Assembly: GCF_000264905.1 (NCBI RefSeq)
Contig: NW_006763132.1
Location: 1 to 64,000, forward strand
Direction of reading: 5' to 3'
From: Stereum hirsutum FP-91666 SS1
Lineage: Eukaryota > Basidiomycota > Agaricomycetes > Russulales > Stereaceae
Length of the DNA stretch: 64,000 bases
Position numbers and translations under genes: made by a program. Positions 35,444-47,274 of this stretch are shown piece after piece. Position 1 is the first letter of the stretch. The number at the start of each line of letters is the position of its first letter. Under the pieces are notes generated by a model that worked only from the letters and a program-made list of their open reading frames with translations, had not been told where the DNA came from and did not search any database.

Positions 35444-36640
35444 TCATATCCCTTCAACATCCCTTCCTATGCCATCGAAGTTAGTCGAGTCACTAACTTC
35501 CTCCCATTCTTCGGCTTGCTGAAGGGTATTTTTCACCTTTTCGACCAGGATTCTCCATGCCACACTCCCCAACGGTAGCCTGATCGGCCAGTCCGTCATC
35601 CGCCTCCCATTCCCCTGCCCATTCCCGTTCATGTTCGCCGTCGCATCAGCGCCCTCTTTCTCACCAAAGCCTGCTACAAGATCCCATATAACTCTCGCCG
35701 CCTTCTCCGGGTCCCCTGAATACGGAATGTCCCTCAACATCGCGAGATACTTCCTCGAGGGCGATTCGGGACCGTACGCAGGGTGGGGCGGCATAAGAAC
35801 TGAGTTGGAAAGCATGTTTGTCTGGAATCCTCCGGGTTCTAGGATTATGGCGTGGATGTTCCATTCAGGAGGAAGTTCGGAGATGAGAGACTCGGTCAGA
35901 CCCTCAAGTGCTACGATGTGGCAGATCAAGATCAACATTCAGATTGATTGCTATATGTAGACGAAGATAAAAGTCGCAGGAAGGAATGATGCGACGCACC
36001 AAACTTGGAGGCCGCATAGAAACTGACGGCCGGCAAACCAGCGGCACCAAAGAGCGAGCTCATGTTGATAATCTTGCCTCCATGCCCAGGCGGGTTTACT
36101 TCTCTGAAGAATCTGATTGCCTACCACATGAGTCAATATCGCACAATACTATCAACCTCGCTATACAAACTAAGGGAGATCGAAAGATACTTACCTCCCG
36201 CATAACATTCACGGGCCCCCAGAAGCATACCTCCATCTGGCGCCTCGCCGGTTCATCAGGCGTGCTCTCGAACTCTCCATTGATTCCATACCCAGCATTA
36301 TTCACGACCACGTCTAACCTTCCGAATTCCTTCTTCGTGTGCTCGAAAACCTCTTCGACTTGATCAGGCTTTGTCACGTCGAGAGGTAGAATGAGAAGTT
36401 GGGCGGCAGGATAGGAGGGTTGCAAGGCGAGAAGTGAGGAGAGTGAGCGGGAGGTGGCAACCACGCGTTCGCCTTGACGGAGAATGTGAGAGACGATGGA
36501 GTGGCCAAGCCCTGTAGATGATCCCGTGACTGTAGGGCGAAAGTTGTGGCTATCAGGAGGAGAGGAAAAATACGAAGAGGAAAAAACAGCGCACCAAGCC
36601 ACACACGCGTGTGCTCGAAAGAATTGGGCTGGGATGCCAT
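35444..36640 (-). CDS. Short-chain dehydrogenase/reductase, copy 1
   Basis: Exons 36640-36595, 36529-36195, 36120-36000 and 35910-35444 join to 322 residues. It is a classical SDR. Cofactor motif TGSSTGLG at the N-terminus, D-V-T after the third strand, NNAGYG, and the catalytic Ser region INMSS followed by YAASK (Tyr-Lys pair), then LEPGGFQTNM. NAD(P)-dependent oxidoreductase of unknown substrate, cytosolic by sequence. It is a close paralog of the 39361 gene with the same four-exon layout and the same terminal sequence (STNFDG, then GRD-EGI). Divergent or unlinked transcription from the monooxygenase is not evident, but the neighbourhood suggests shared metabolism. Confidence 0.9.
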
Positions 36641-38169
36641 GATGTACTCGTGAACTGCTCGCCTCAAGATTATTATCGCCGAGGTAAAGAGAGATGTTGG
36701 GCCAGTAGCCGTGCAGCGTTCTGCTATATACCTTCATACTATACCGCCTAATCAACCACGCGATGAGAAAGGACTCACGGATCCCGCTGCCCCGGTGTCA
36801 AGCACCCAACAAGCACCTAGGATAAACGATTGTAACTTCGAGTATACATCCACGGTACTCTAGATGTGAGAAGCCGAGACTTATAAGTAGACCGTCATTT
36901 CCTGAAAGGTCTGAACATTTGAGCAAGACGTGGATTATATTGGGCCACTGGCATTGAAGAGGAGAACAGAGATACTGAGAAGCAAGCGACGTCAACAACC
37001 GAAAGCTGCTCGATGTTGTGGTTGCGGAGGGTTGCGGTCGTGCGACGGTTGGAGTTTTTCAGCGTAAGGTGGCGTTGCGGCGTAATCCGAGAGCGGTCGC
37101 CACACTACATGACACTTCCACCTTGACCGCATCCTGCATCTTCGTCTCGTCTTTGTTACTGCCTTTTCTCTTTCACGGCTGATATGACAGTAAAATGTGC
37201 GTTTTCCCTTATTAGAGGTTTCTTCGTTACGATAAGTTGGAGAGTTCCACTTCGCCAACTTCCGCCGTAGACCACACTGGGAGCAATGCACACAGAGCAC
37301 TTTCTCTACGCCTCTACTCCATTAACACCGCTACCCATCCAGCATTCGGTGGTAGCTTTCGAGGTATCCATCTGGAAACTAGGAGCTGCATACGAAATTG
37401 ACGGAGAGCTCATAGCGGTCCCGGGGCTGATGACCAGTGATGAGAAGAACACAGTAATGCAGCCGCGTTCGTGCGCCCGAAACCGCCCTTCGCTTGGTTT
37501 TGACGACTAACCTTTTGTGTTATATAGCTCCCTCTCTTTTCATAACAAACTAACAGACTTTCAAGAATGCATCCGAGTCAACATCCGAAACTTCGTTCCT
37601 GTGTAAGAACTCTGTGGCAACTTCGGGTTCCTCGCGCCTTTCCCTCTTACCATCTCATTTTTGTTCACGACAGCCCAGCGCCTTCGTTGCAATGTCTTCG
37701 TGAATTTTCTACGCAGCCCCTCATGTTGAGCCTGACCTCCTGAAAACATACTTCTCCCGTGATCAGAACTCCCGGTTCCTCTCCATCCTTTCTCGCCTAC
37801 ACGGCCGTTTATGGAAACGGTTGGTTTCCCAATGGCCTTAATGGGAGGCTTTTAATGCTCATGGAGGCAGGATGAATGAATTTTGCTCTGGGGTACCTCG
37901 TTTTTGGGAGCGCCGTTCGCAATCAGTGGCACAAGTCGAAGAGGGTTTGTGGCCCATAGACGGCGGAGCGGCGAGGCGTGCGAAAGCCAGAAACCGTGCG
38001 AACGCCTTGACACGGGCATGCACACTCCTCCTTGTTCATGTTGATGTAGTGCCGTTCGCGCACGAGTACCACGACGAGGTGTTCTCTGAGTACTAATTAC
38101 TCCAGGAGTTCCCTCTCTGACCTTCATCTCAATCCCCCATTCCTACTCGCTTCAACTCGAACGACCACC
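36641..38169. other. Intergenic 1.5 kb, nothing recognised
   Basis: Several short frames (37286-37510, 37872-38096 +; 36992-37300, 37852-38127 -) have no motif. No array-member remnant could be found: I looked for the P-Y and REW signatures. Confidence 0.35.
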
Positions 38170-39291
38170 ATGACTTGGCAACTACCTTTCGACTTGCCTC
38201 CGCTGGACCAGCAGTCCTTAGATGATTACAAGAACAAACTTTTCACAGCAGCAGATTCTGCCAAGGAACAAGCTCTGAAAGCGTACGCTGGTGTGCAAGA
38301 CATCGATATAAACGACTACAAGGAGCACACAGCCTCGTTGGCGCTGTCAGTAAAGGACAAAGTTTCATGGGCGTACGAGAATGCTCAGGCCGTCAGCGCA
38401 AATGGGTACAGGGGACGAGGTGCTATTCTGGCAGAGTCAGCAATGGCAAAAATATCCCAGATATATGCTGATGCCCAGGCTATCGATCTCTATGTGCTCA
38501 AGGAGCGAGCGGCCGAGTTGGCGGAGTCAATGGGGGGATACTGTGCAGTGGCATACGACGATGGGAGAGTCCAGGCTCTCCAATTCTACTGGAGCACCGT
38601 CGTACCTGTCATTGTGGTTCTTGATGACGGTATGAAGAGGGTCATCACCAACGCAACCGGTCTATTCCAGTCTCTTTCGGTAACGCAAGGATGTGAGTGG
38701 TTACTTCGAATCAATCTCGATTAATTGCCTATATATCTCATTCTCCGTAGTGCAAGTTGCATGCCAAGTGGTCATTCGTTTTATTGCGAGCCTTGGTGCG
38801 TATGACAGTTTAGAAATACTCCCTGTCGCTCACGATGAGCTCATCACTGTGCCATCCTACGTTTAGCTGTTAAGCATCCGTACATTATCGGGTACATCCT
38901 CCTCAGCGTCGGGCTATATCCCCTGCTGGATGTGTATGTTATAGTCTCGAGACTTGCGTTTTTTATTGTATGGCTTTTGGGGATAATTATGCGTGGGGGT
39001 ATGTCCTCTTCCATCTTGTCTGCGATCAATTAAACGTTCTGGAGCACTACTCGCCGGATCGTCTTTATTCGTGACTTGACAAACTTACCTGTTGCTTTGA
39101 CAGGCAGCATCACGACTCGCTACGGATTTCAGAACCCAAACGCTCATGGCGTATCTCGAGGATATAGATTGCCACACATTCAATGGACCGGCACTTCGAC
39201 GATTGTTGAAACACTGCTATGGCCGTTAAGATTGTGGCTCGGTGTACAGGGGTTCATCATCTTAACGAAGGCGCTGTTATTGGACTGGTGA
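38170..39291 (+). CDS. Array member 7: repeat-helix membrane protein
   Basis: Exons 38170-38692, 38751-38795, 38867-38998 and 39104-39291 join to 295 residues, all phase 1. Exon 1 encodes four helical units with an exact 30-residue period: Tyr at 39, 69, 99 and 129; Ser at 30, 60, 90 and 120; and Tyr at 20, 50 and 80. The units read like A-K-E-Q-A-x-K-A-Y. A hydrophobic segment follows (FYWSTVVPVIVVL). Exons 2-4 match array member 6 closely: the 45-base exon 2; V-K-H-P-Y-I-I-G-Y; GLYPLLD; a membrane helix; and a last exon ending LLLDW rather than REW. Intact. Function unknown. Confidence 0.7.
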
Positions 39292-39360
39292 ACGAATCGA
39301 GATGTATATATCATCATATAGACACGTATGAATTATCACTACGGGAAAGAGCGTCCGTCG

Positions 39361-40550
39361 TTATATCCCTTCGATGTCCCTGCCCATCCCGTCAAAATTT
39401 GTCGAGTGACTAATGTCCTCCCACTCCTGCGCCTCCGTCAACGTTCTCTTCGCCTTTTCAACTAACGTTCTCCACGCCACGCTGCCCAATGGCAATCTGA
39501 CAGGCCACTCCCTCATTTCCTTCCCATCTATTTCGACCCTTTCGGTACTGTTCGCCTCATTTCGGCCGAACCCTGCCACAAGTCCCCAAACTACAGCAGC
39601 AGCTTTCCCCGGATCTCCAGTACACGGAACATCGCCCCTCAACATCCCGATATACTTCCTCGATGGCGAGTCAGGTCCATATGCAGGGTGAGGGGGCATG
39701 AGGATTGAATTGGGCAGCATGTTCGTCTTGAAGCCGCCGGGTTCGAGTATTGTGGCGTGAATATTCCAGGCCGGTGGGAGTTCGGAGATGAGTGATTCGG
39801 TTAGGCCTTCCAAGGCTGAGATTCGATGTGGTGTAGCGGGGGAGAGGGAAAATCAAGATCTAGTATCATAAAGACGAAGTTTTTCGGCGTACCGAACTTG
39901 CAAGCAGCATAGAAACCTATGCCCGGAAGACCGGCTGCACCGCCAACAGAGCTCATGTTGATGATCTTTCCTCCATGTCCCGGTGGATTAACCTCCCTGA
40001 AGAACCGGATCGCCTTTCGAGACAAAAAAAAAACCTTCATCGTCAGTATCATCGTACAACTCGAACAGTGACATAATGCTCGCCTCCCGCATGACATTCA
40101 CAGCGCCCCAAAAGCACACCTCCATCTGCTGCCTCGCCACATCGTCCGGCGTACTCTCCATCTCTCCATTAACGCCGTACCCGGCATTATTTATCACCAC
40201 ATCCAGCCTCCCAAATTTCTCTCTCGTTTTCGTGAACACATCCTCAATCTGGTTCACGCTTGTGACATCGAGAGGAAGAATGAGCAGTTGCGAGGGAGAA
40301 TATGCAGATTCGGATCGAAGAGAGTGAAGTGACGAGAGGGAACGGGACGTGGCCACGACGCGGTCACCTTTCCGAAGGATATACAAAACTAGGGAATGGC
40401 CAAGACCTTGAGAAGAACCGGTCACTACGATATAATATCATCAAATCCACGGATGAGCGAGCTGAAAAGTCGACACTGATTAACAGATGAAGGAGTCGTA
40501 CCGAGCCAGACACGTCGCGTATTGGTAAATGAGTCGTAATCAAGTGACAT
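39361..40550 (-). CDS. Short-chain dehydrogenase/reductase, copy 2
   Basis: Exons 40550-40502, 40424-40084, 40013-39893 and 39815-39361 join to 321 residues. SDR motifs: TGSSQGLG, NNAGYG, INMSS, YAACK and LEPGGFKTNM. About the same length and layout as the 35444 gene, clearly a duplicate. The intron between exons 2 and 3 must start with GC (GAG|GCGAGC) and end AAG, since no GT site fits. So it is a GC-AG intron, or the site is damaged. The paralog has a normal GTAAGT at that place. The 3' end converges with array member 7, 70 bp away. Confidence 0.85.
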
Positions 40551-41007
40551 CCTTGTTTTGTTAGGCCTTGTTGAGCTGGATTGTGTTTGGGATGATGGGA
40601 AGCGTAAGGATGAGTGATAATCGACTCATCGCGTTCTAAGCCGTAGTATGTCCACCTCCCCGGATGAACGACAGCGCGATGAGAAACACTCAGTGGTGCA
40701 TGCATCCTCGCTCACATGCATACCAAATCAACGGGATATACTTTATGCTTGAGCTGCTCGAATCGATACTGATTGGATGAAGAAGCCTATAACTAGTTTT
40801 GGTTTCACATAGTGCGGCCGGTCATTGGATTTCCTGGGCCTCTCCGGAGTCATGAGAAGGAGGAAAGTGTTATTTATACATTGTGTTCAGAGAGAGGTTC
40901 TCGAAAGATGTACCGAAAACGGTCAACAGTTCCAATTCAACCTTGCGTGCATGGGAACACACCAATATTGAAAGGTAGGAAAGCGTAGGAAAGATAACGT
41001 AGATACC
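40551..41007. other. Intergenic, nothing recognised
   Basis: Between the 5' end of the dehydrogenase and the 3' end of the next minus-strand gene. No coding signal. Confidence 0.35.
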
Positions 41008-42771
41008 TCATTCTCGAACATACGGGGGTGGAGACGGTGCACTACTGCTATGTGCTGTTGAAAGAGAGAAATCCTCGCTTTGAGCCATCGAACGCGTAGA
41101 GCCACGGTGTGTGTGCTTTTCGCGGGGTGTGGTTGTCGAGTTGAGTATATTGAATGGCGTAGGAGTGACTGTATAGCCTGTGAAATAACAAGTGAAAGCG
41201 TCAGTGGTAAACCTACGACTACATATGGAGAATGAGGTGCAGACCTGACTCAGAGGGAGCTTGTGGCGTTATTTCTCGCATCGCTGCTTCGTGTCGAGGA
41301 GGCTCTGCACGATCTTGCCTTTGGCTGTCCAAGGCCGCCGTTGCATACCTATCATGGGAGAGCGCGCTGGGTCGGACCGGTGTTACTTTTGTGTATTTCC
41401 ATCTCCGTCTAAGAAGAAGGACAGCTACCACTCCCAGCGTAATCAACGCAACAACGCCGCCGACTACGCCACCTGCGATGTCGCCCACATTCGCTCCTCC
41501 ACTCCTGGACTGGTCTTGTGGCCTAACTGATACTGATCCTGAGACTGTAGACGAGGTCCCACTTAGACTGCTCACAGGACTTCCGCCTGTAGTGGTTAAG
41601 GATTGGGAAGTGACGAAGGCTGATGGAGATTGAAGTAGAATATAGTCGAGGTAGAAAGAGCCAGCTGCGGCGGCTGTGACCACGAGTTGGTGAGGGGCGT
41701 CGGAGTTATCAACTTGCGATGAAAGAATCATATAATTAGAGACGAGGTCCGTGGTGAGCGGTGACGGAGAGGAAAGAGTTGTCTCGACCCCGCCATCAAT
41801 GGAGAATGTTCCGAGATCGCCTGAAAAACCCTGTCCTGTAAGCAACGCGAATGCTCTGATCATGGTGGCACCTGAGCATATAACGCAATACCCTCAAGGT
41901 CAGTGTCGACGGATGAACGGAGACTCGAGTTGGAGCACCTGTGAAATTGAGTGAGACAGTAGAAGACGTGTTCTTCGGACCCGTAACGCTTGAATTGAAT
42001 GCGACGTCTGTCATGTTTGAAGTAAAGTATGGTATGGTCCCGCTCCATTCACCATCTCCGTACTCAAGGTAAGGGCTCGAATCATCGATAAAAATCCAAC
42101 TCGTCTGCGCTGTGGGGGTAGGAATTGAGGAGTTCACAGGCGCTTCATAGATAAGATAGTCGATCCAGACGTTCGAGTTGTTCGTCGCTCCGAAATTGGG
42201 CGCCAATATTTCCATTGTGAGGTTATGCGTCGAGTTCGTGGAGAGAGACGGAGAGACGAATAATGGAACATGGCGATGGCCTTCCGGGGTTTGAGAGGTG
42301 TTCGTCGTGGATATGGTCGTACCATCGATCGAGAAGGAGATTATTGAACCGACACTTCCCGGTGTACCGAGAAACCCCCAAACCGTTCCATAGACGGAGA
42401 TAAAGGAACCTGCGACAGAATATCTCAGTTAAACGACATAAATCATACAGAACATTGGCGAGCTGCACGCATATGGAGTATCTTACACGTGCCGCAGCTA
42501 CCTCTTACCTGAAAACTCATAGCTCATTGTCGACGAAGCCAAGGCAGATCTAGTTCTTGTTGTCTGAAATTCTACTTGAACCCCTGCATAGCAATATCAG
42601 AGGTAAGGCCACGTAACAGTATGAAGGAGGAACTGGATCTACGCACCCGCAGTCGCAACATACCATCCCTTTTCAGCGGATTCCGTAGCGTCATGAGTAT
42701 CGCCGTGTGATACTAATGGAAAGTAGTTCAAGTTTTGGTCTGAATCGTCCACGATGACGAAGACTGACATG
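41008..42771 (-). CDS. Single-pass surface-type protein, Ser/Thr-rich
   Basis: Reads MSVFVIVDDSD from 42771, then exons with a beta-rich N-glycosylation-rich ectodomain (many N-x-S/T; ISVYGTVWGF and later FALLTGQGFSGDLGTFSIDGG, two similar modules), a Ser/Thr linker, a GG-rich TM helix (GGVVGGVVALITLGVVAVLLL) followed by RRRWK, and a cytosolic tail. The last exon, after a phase-1 intron, ends SPPPPYVRE-stop at 41008. The plan (ectodomain, TM like that of SKG6/AXL2-type proteins, basic stop-transfer) is common in basidiomycetes; ligand and role are unknown. No clear signal peptide precedes the first Met, so an upstream exon may be missing. PPPPY could bind WW domains; this is inference. Confidence 0.7.
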
Positions 42772-44286
42772 ACGCGCGCGCGAGAACGTATACAGGAGTG
42801 AAAAGAGATGAGGGTTCGGGGGCGGTAGTGGTGGTCTCCCCAGACCGCTGGCAGAGAATATATATCAAGGACTTATGTCCTCCATCAATCGTTGCTGTGT
42901 GAACGTGCCAGTGACAGAGATGGCTAGGCGTGCTTATGGGGTTGAAAGGGAGAAGCCAAGGGGCAGCAATAGACACGAAATCTTTCATCAGAGGCTACGG
43001 TAGAATGATGCATCTCCTTCAAAGTGCGAGTGTATTCTGAACACTGGGGGAGAACGGCCCTCACTGGTGAGGTGGCCCATATATGGAGAAGAGCTGCATT
43101 TGCAGTGGTACGCGCAGGGACATCATGATAGTTCACAGACCTTCGAAGCAACTTCGAAGAGCATGAGACTAAGAGCTCGTCCGTATCACCAGAGTGATGA
43201 ACAGCCTGCACAGTACGAGCAGATAGATCAATTCCTTTCAGACAACTGCCAGTGCAACACAGGGAGACGTCAAAGATGTGGATGTCAAGGGATGAAGTTC
43301 TGCTGCGTTTGAGTACAAGTTGAAAATGTTGCGCTTTCAGCCGAGAAGTCAACGTCCCGGCATGTTCCGGTTGGCCTCGCCACACGATGTGGCACAGCCC
43401 TCCAAACAGCGCAACCTTGTACCCAGACATCGCCACAGTAAAGATTCAACGGAAGAAAGAATCTCGAAAGAATTCGCAACCTCCACCTGTCCTCTCATTA
43501 CATGATCACCAGTCTCACTGCAAACTCGAAGCCGAACGAGGACTGACAAGTCACAAAACCGAAAAAGCGTTCAATTATTCAGTAGCGGTATGGCGAATAC
43601 AGTATCTATACAAAGCGACCAGCACGAAGTATATACACAGTTTACCTTTCCAATTCACAGCGCATATCTCCAAACAACAGTCCGTACGCATTCATGACGC
43701 GCGAGTTCGTTTTACGCAGACATGTGTAGTAAAAGTGCAGTTCGTAAGCTCGTACAGTACGCAAATATCGAAAAAGGAGAGAGAAACCGAACAGGAAACT
43801 AAACTAATGCGTGAGTGAAGAGCGAAAGTTGAAATTGGATAGGGAGAGAGAAAGAAAGAGCTACAATACACGGCCTTCGAACCGGTTGAGGCGGGACGGG
43901 GAGGGTTGAGGGGAAGGAGATTATTGTGTTCGGGATAAGATATGGGTACACGTATGGGAGGAATAGCGTTTATTTCGAAGCATTGAAGAGAAAGAGAAGG
44001 GGGGCGGTGAAACGCAGTCCAGCAGCAGCGAGAGACGGATGACAGACGAGGAGAGACGAATCAACATTTGTGTTGAACATATGGTACATGATTGACTGGA
44101 TATTTCGGAAGATAACGACAACTAGAAACAATCGAAGGTAGAGAGGATAAGGAGACGCAAAGGGAACGAAAAAGATTGGAGCGAACAAAAGAAGAAAAAG
44201 AAACTTGTCCAGCACTGAAACACACACCCCATTACTTACCACCACCGTCACCGCTACTTAACCACGAGCTCAAATCCCATATCAGC
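42772..44286. other. Intergenic 1.5 kb, nothing recognised
   Basis: Promoter side of the surface-type protein gene and the 3' flank of the transcription factor. Frames at 42924-43436 (-) and 43387-43818 (+) lack motifs. The last 300 bases are purine-rich on the + strand. Confidence 0.35.
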
Positions 44287-47274
44287 TCACGCACCAACGA
44301 CCTTTCCCTCCTGACCATGCCCGCCCACCCCGAACACCATCCCACTCGCCCCACTCGTCGGCGCACTCATCCTCCTCGTCCGCTCCCCAAACCCTCCCGC
44401 CGCACCGGGATACCCCCCACCCACCACATTCCTCGGGACGGCCGGGGGGCCCATCGGCCTGCCTCCTGCTCCATAAGACCCTCCATCCCCATCCTCACCA
44501 TCGTACTCATCCCCGTCATCGATATAACCACCCCCTCCGTACCCAACGGCAGCTCTCTTCGAGTACTCTGGGCCCAGAGTCTGCGAGGGAAGACGTTTGA
44601 ACGACGGTCGCAGGCCTTCATCGAGCAGACCAGCGGCAGGATGGTGATCGTGATGTTGATGTTGAGCATGAGCCATAGCAGGCGACGCCGACGGTCCACC
44701 AGCACCAGCACCAACACCAACACCGATAGCGGGTAACGGCGCCGGCGATCCAGTCCCATCGCTCCCCGATCCTCCAGCTCCTCCAGCCCCAGCGGCATGT
44801 TGTCCAAACGCATGAGCGAGGCTGGACGTCGTCGAGCTTGAACTACTTGGCCTGCTCATCTCCATCCCCGCGACCTGATGTCCGTGTCCATGTCCGAGGA
44901 CATGACCGTGCATGCCCATCGCCTGCTGGACATGCCTAGGCAACCCACTCGGGGGATGCTGAGGACTCGAGCTCAAGCTCTTGTCGTCTCCACTGCCGCC
45001 GCTCCCACCACCACCAGACCCGACGCTTCCCGATCCTCCAGTGCCTACACCGCCGCCGAGCCCCGTACCGGTCCCTACACCAGACCCGGAAGAAACAGAG
45101 ACGGTCCCCGCGCGTCGTGTCGGTGGGAAATTGAGGTTGAGGGGGGTTTTGCGCGCGAGGACGGCTTGTTCGTACGAGCGGAGGTCTTCAGGATTGTGGA
45201 TCGTTCCTCTCAGCTGCGATCCACCGCCGTTCGGATTGTTGCCGTTATTGTTCCGTCCATCCCAGCCACCAACGGCACCGACTCCGGGCGTCTTCACGCT
45301 CGGCATACTCGCCACCCTCGGCAACCCTCTCTCCCTTTTCGGACTCGTCCTCTGCATCATCCCAAGCTCCCCTAACTGGCCCTGTTGGTCCGACGTCGAA
45401 TGGGCCAAGGGTGTCGCCAACGGAGCGAGCGAAGGACCCGAGAGCGGCGTCCGCATATACTGTTTCCACATCTCCTTCAACTCCTTCAACGAACTCGGCG
45501 TATTCAACGGCATCCCATTCTCCCCTCTCGGCGTCACTCCATCCGCCCAACTGGCACCCTGACCACCACCCCCGCCACCTCCACCTAAACCATTCCCACC
45601 GCCACCACCGCCGCCGGGAGACTGGGCCTGCGCGGCGGCGTTCATCAAGCTCTCGAAGAAGGGAGTACCGGAGGATAATCCGGCCAAAACGGCAGGATCG
45701 TCGAGAGACATGAGCCCGAACGCAGAATGGAAACCATCGGGATTCGTCGAATCGGCGGTCTGGGGTCTCCCCTGTCCACCATGGCCATGACTTCCCTGGC
45801 TCTGTCCCTGACTCTGCGAACTCGCCGACGAATGCGGTCGATGGTGCGAATCCGAATCGGAAGTGGACGAGGAGTACTGCGAGTAATGGTCTGCGGGGAG
45901 AGGGAGGTGTTGGCTCGACGATGCGGCGGAGGAAGGTTGGGAGAGGGAACGACCGTGAGATGCGGAGTTGGTAGATGAACCGGAGGCACCACGACGGTGG
46001 TTCGAGTTTGAGGTCGGGTTGGTGTTCGTGTTCGTGTTTTGGTCGAGGAGGTAGGCGAAGGGCTGGTAGCCGACGTTGCCATTAGGGTCGTCCGAGGGAT
46101 TAGTATAAGAATATGTGTCGTTATCGCGGGTGTACTGAGATACGTCGAAAAACCAAGTCAGAACGAAGTCAAACGTGCGAGGGTAGGTATAATTATGTGA
46201 CCCACATCCATTCCATTCGTCCATTGTTGTCCGCCATAGGCGTTCCTCCCACCGGCAGCATTCGCAGTACCAGACGGAATCATGCCTGCCCGACTCAACA
46301 TCTCCGCCTGGGCTCTATACCTCGCCGCATACTCAGCCGCACCCTCAAAACTTTCCTGCGGATTGATATCTCCAGCGCCCATCCCAGTGGCCCCTAGCCC
46401 CATCCCATTCACGTTTCCTACGCCCATACCACCAACGCCACCAGGAACGGCAGCATACATATGGGGCGCGCCTCCCTGTACCTGCGCACCTCCTGCACTG
46501 GGGAATTGGAACTGATTCGTGTACATGCCCATATTAGGGTTCATACCAGGCGTGGTACCCATCATGAACGAATCCGATAACCGGTAGTTTGGTGGCAATG
46601 TGGGTAAGGCATTGATATTAGGAGGGAGGAGAGCTGCGTTGGGATCTGAGCCGGGTCCACGGGCGTTCGCGGCAGGATGACCCGGTCCTTGCGGTGCGGT
46701 TTGGCGGTGGAATTTGACGTAGGTGCAACGACATTTACGGTGGACACATTTCGCTGTGATGTGAAAGAGGGCACGTGAGACGATGAGAAGGTGGAAATAA
46801 GACGGGAGATGACGCACCACAAGGGTTTGCACCGTCACAAGGAAGAGAAGACTGGACGCATTGGTCGCAGGCCTGTTTGGACGTTGTTGCGCGGGAGGCG
46901 GAAGCGGTGCCTTTGCGCCGGTTCGTGGCGGAGGTGACAAGCGGTTTCTCGTTGGCGTGGCATTTGTTGATGTGGCGGGAGAGAAGATCGCTGCAGCAAA
47001 AAGAGCGGTAGATTAGTTGAGATGAAGTCCGGAAAAGGAAGAGAAGTGGGGTGGAATGGGGCTGGAGAAGGAGAACGTTACCTTCGCGCGAACTGATCTC
47101 CACAATGTTGGCATTTGTACGGACGATCGCCCGTGTCTGGAAGAAGGAAAACGGTGAACACCCGCATTGGGATCACGGAAGACGAGGGGACTTACGGGAG
47201 CGCATGTGGCGGGCGACATGTTGTGGACGAGTGAAAGTGGCTTGACAGACAGAGCATTTGTGATCGCCGGCCAT
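44287..47274 (-). CDS. C2H2 plus Zn2Cys6 transcription factor
   Basis: Exons 47274-47196, 47136-47082, 46990-46818, 46753-46206 and 46134-44287, all in phase, give about 900 residues. The N-terminus holds two C2H2 fingers: CSVCQATFTRPQHVARH and CQHCGDQFARSDLLSRH, linked by TGDRPYK. A fungal Zn2Cys6 cluster follows (ACDQCVQSSLPCDGANPCAK, then CVHRKCRC). The remaining about 750 residues are low-complexity: Met/Gly/Asn-rich, then Ser/Gly/His runs, with one conserved-looking helix (SLKELKEMWKQYMRTPLSG). Such dual-finger proteins are nuclear DNA-binding regulators in fungi; the targets are unknown. It begins four residues before the first finger, so the start is tightly placed. Confidence 0.85.

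Noticed and set aside
44878..45562. Plus-strand frames of 165 and 193 codons
   Set aside because: They lie antisense to the low-complexity part of the transcription factor; composition explains them.
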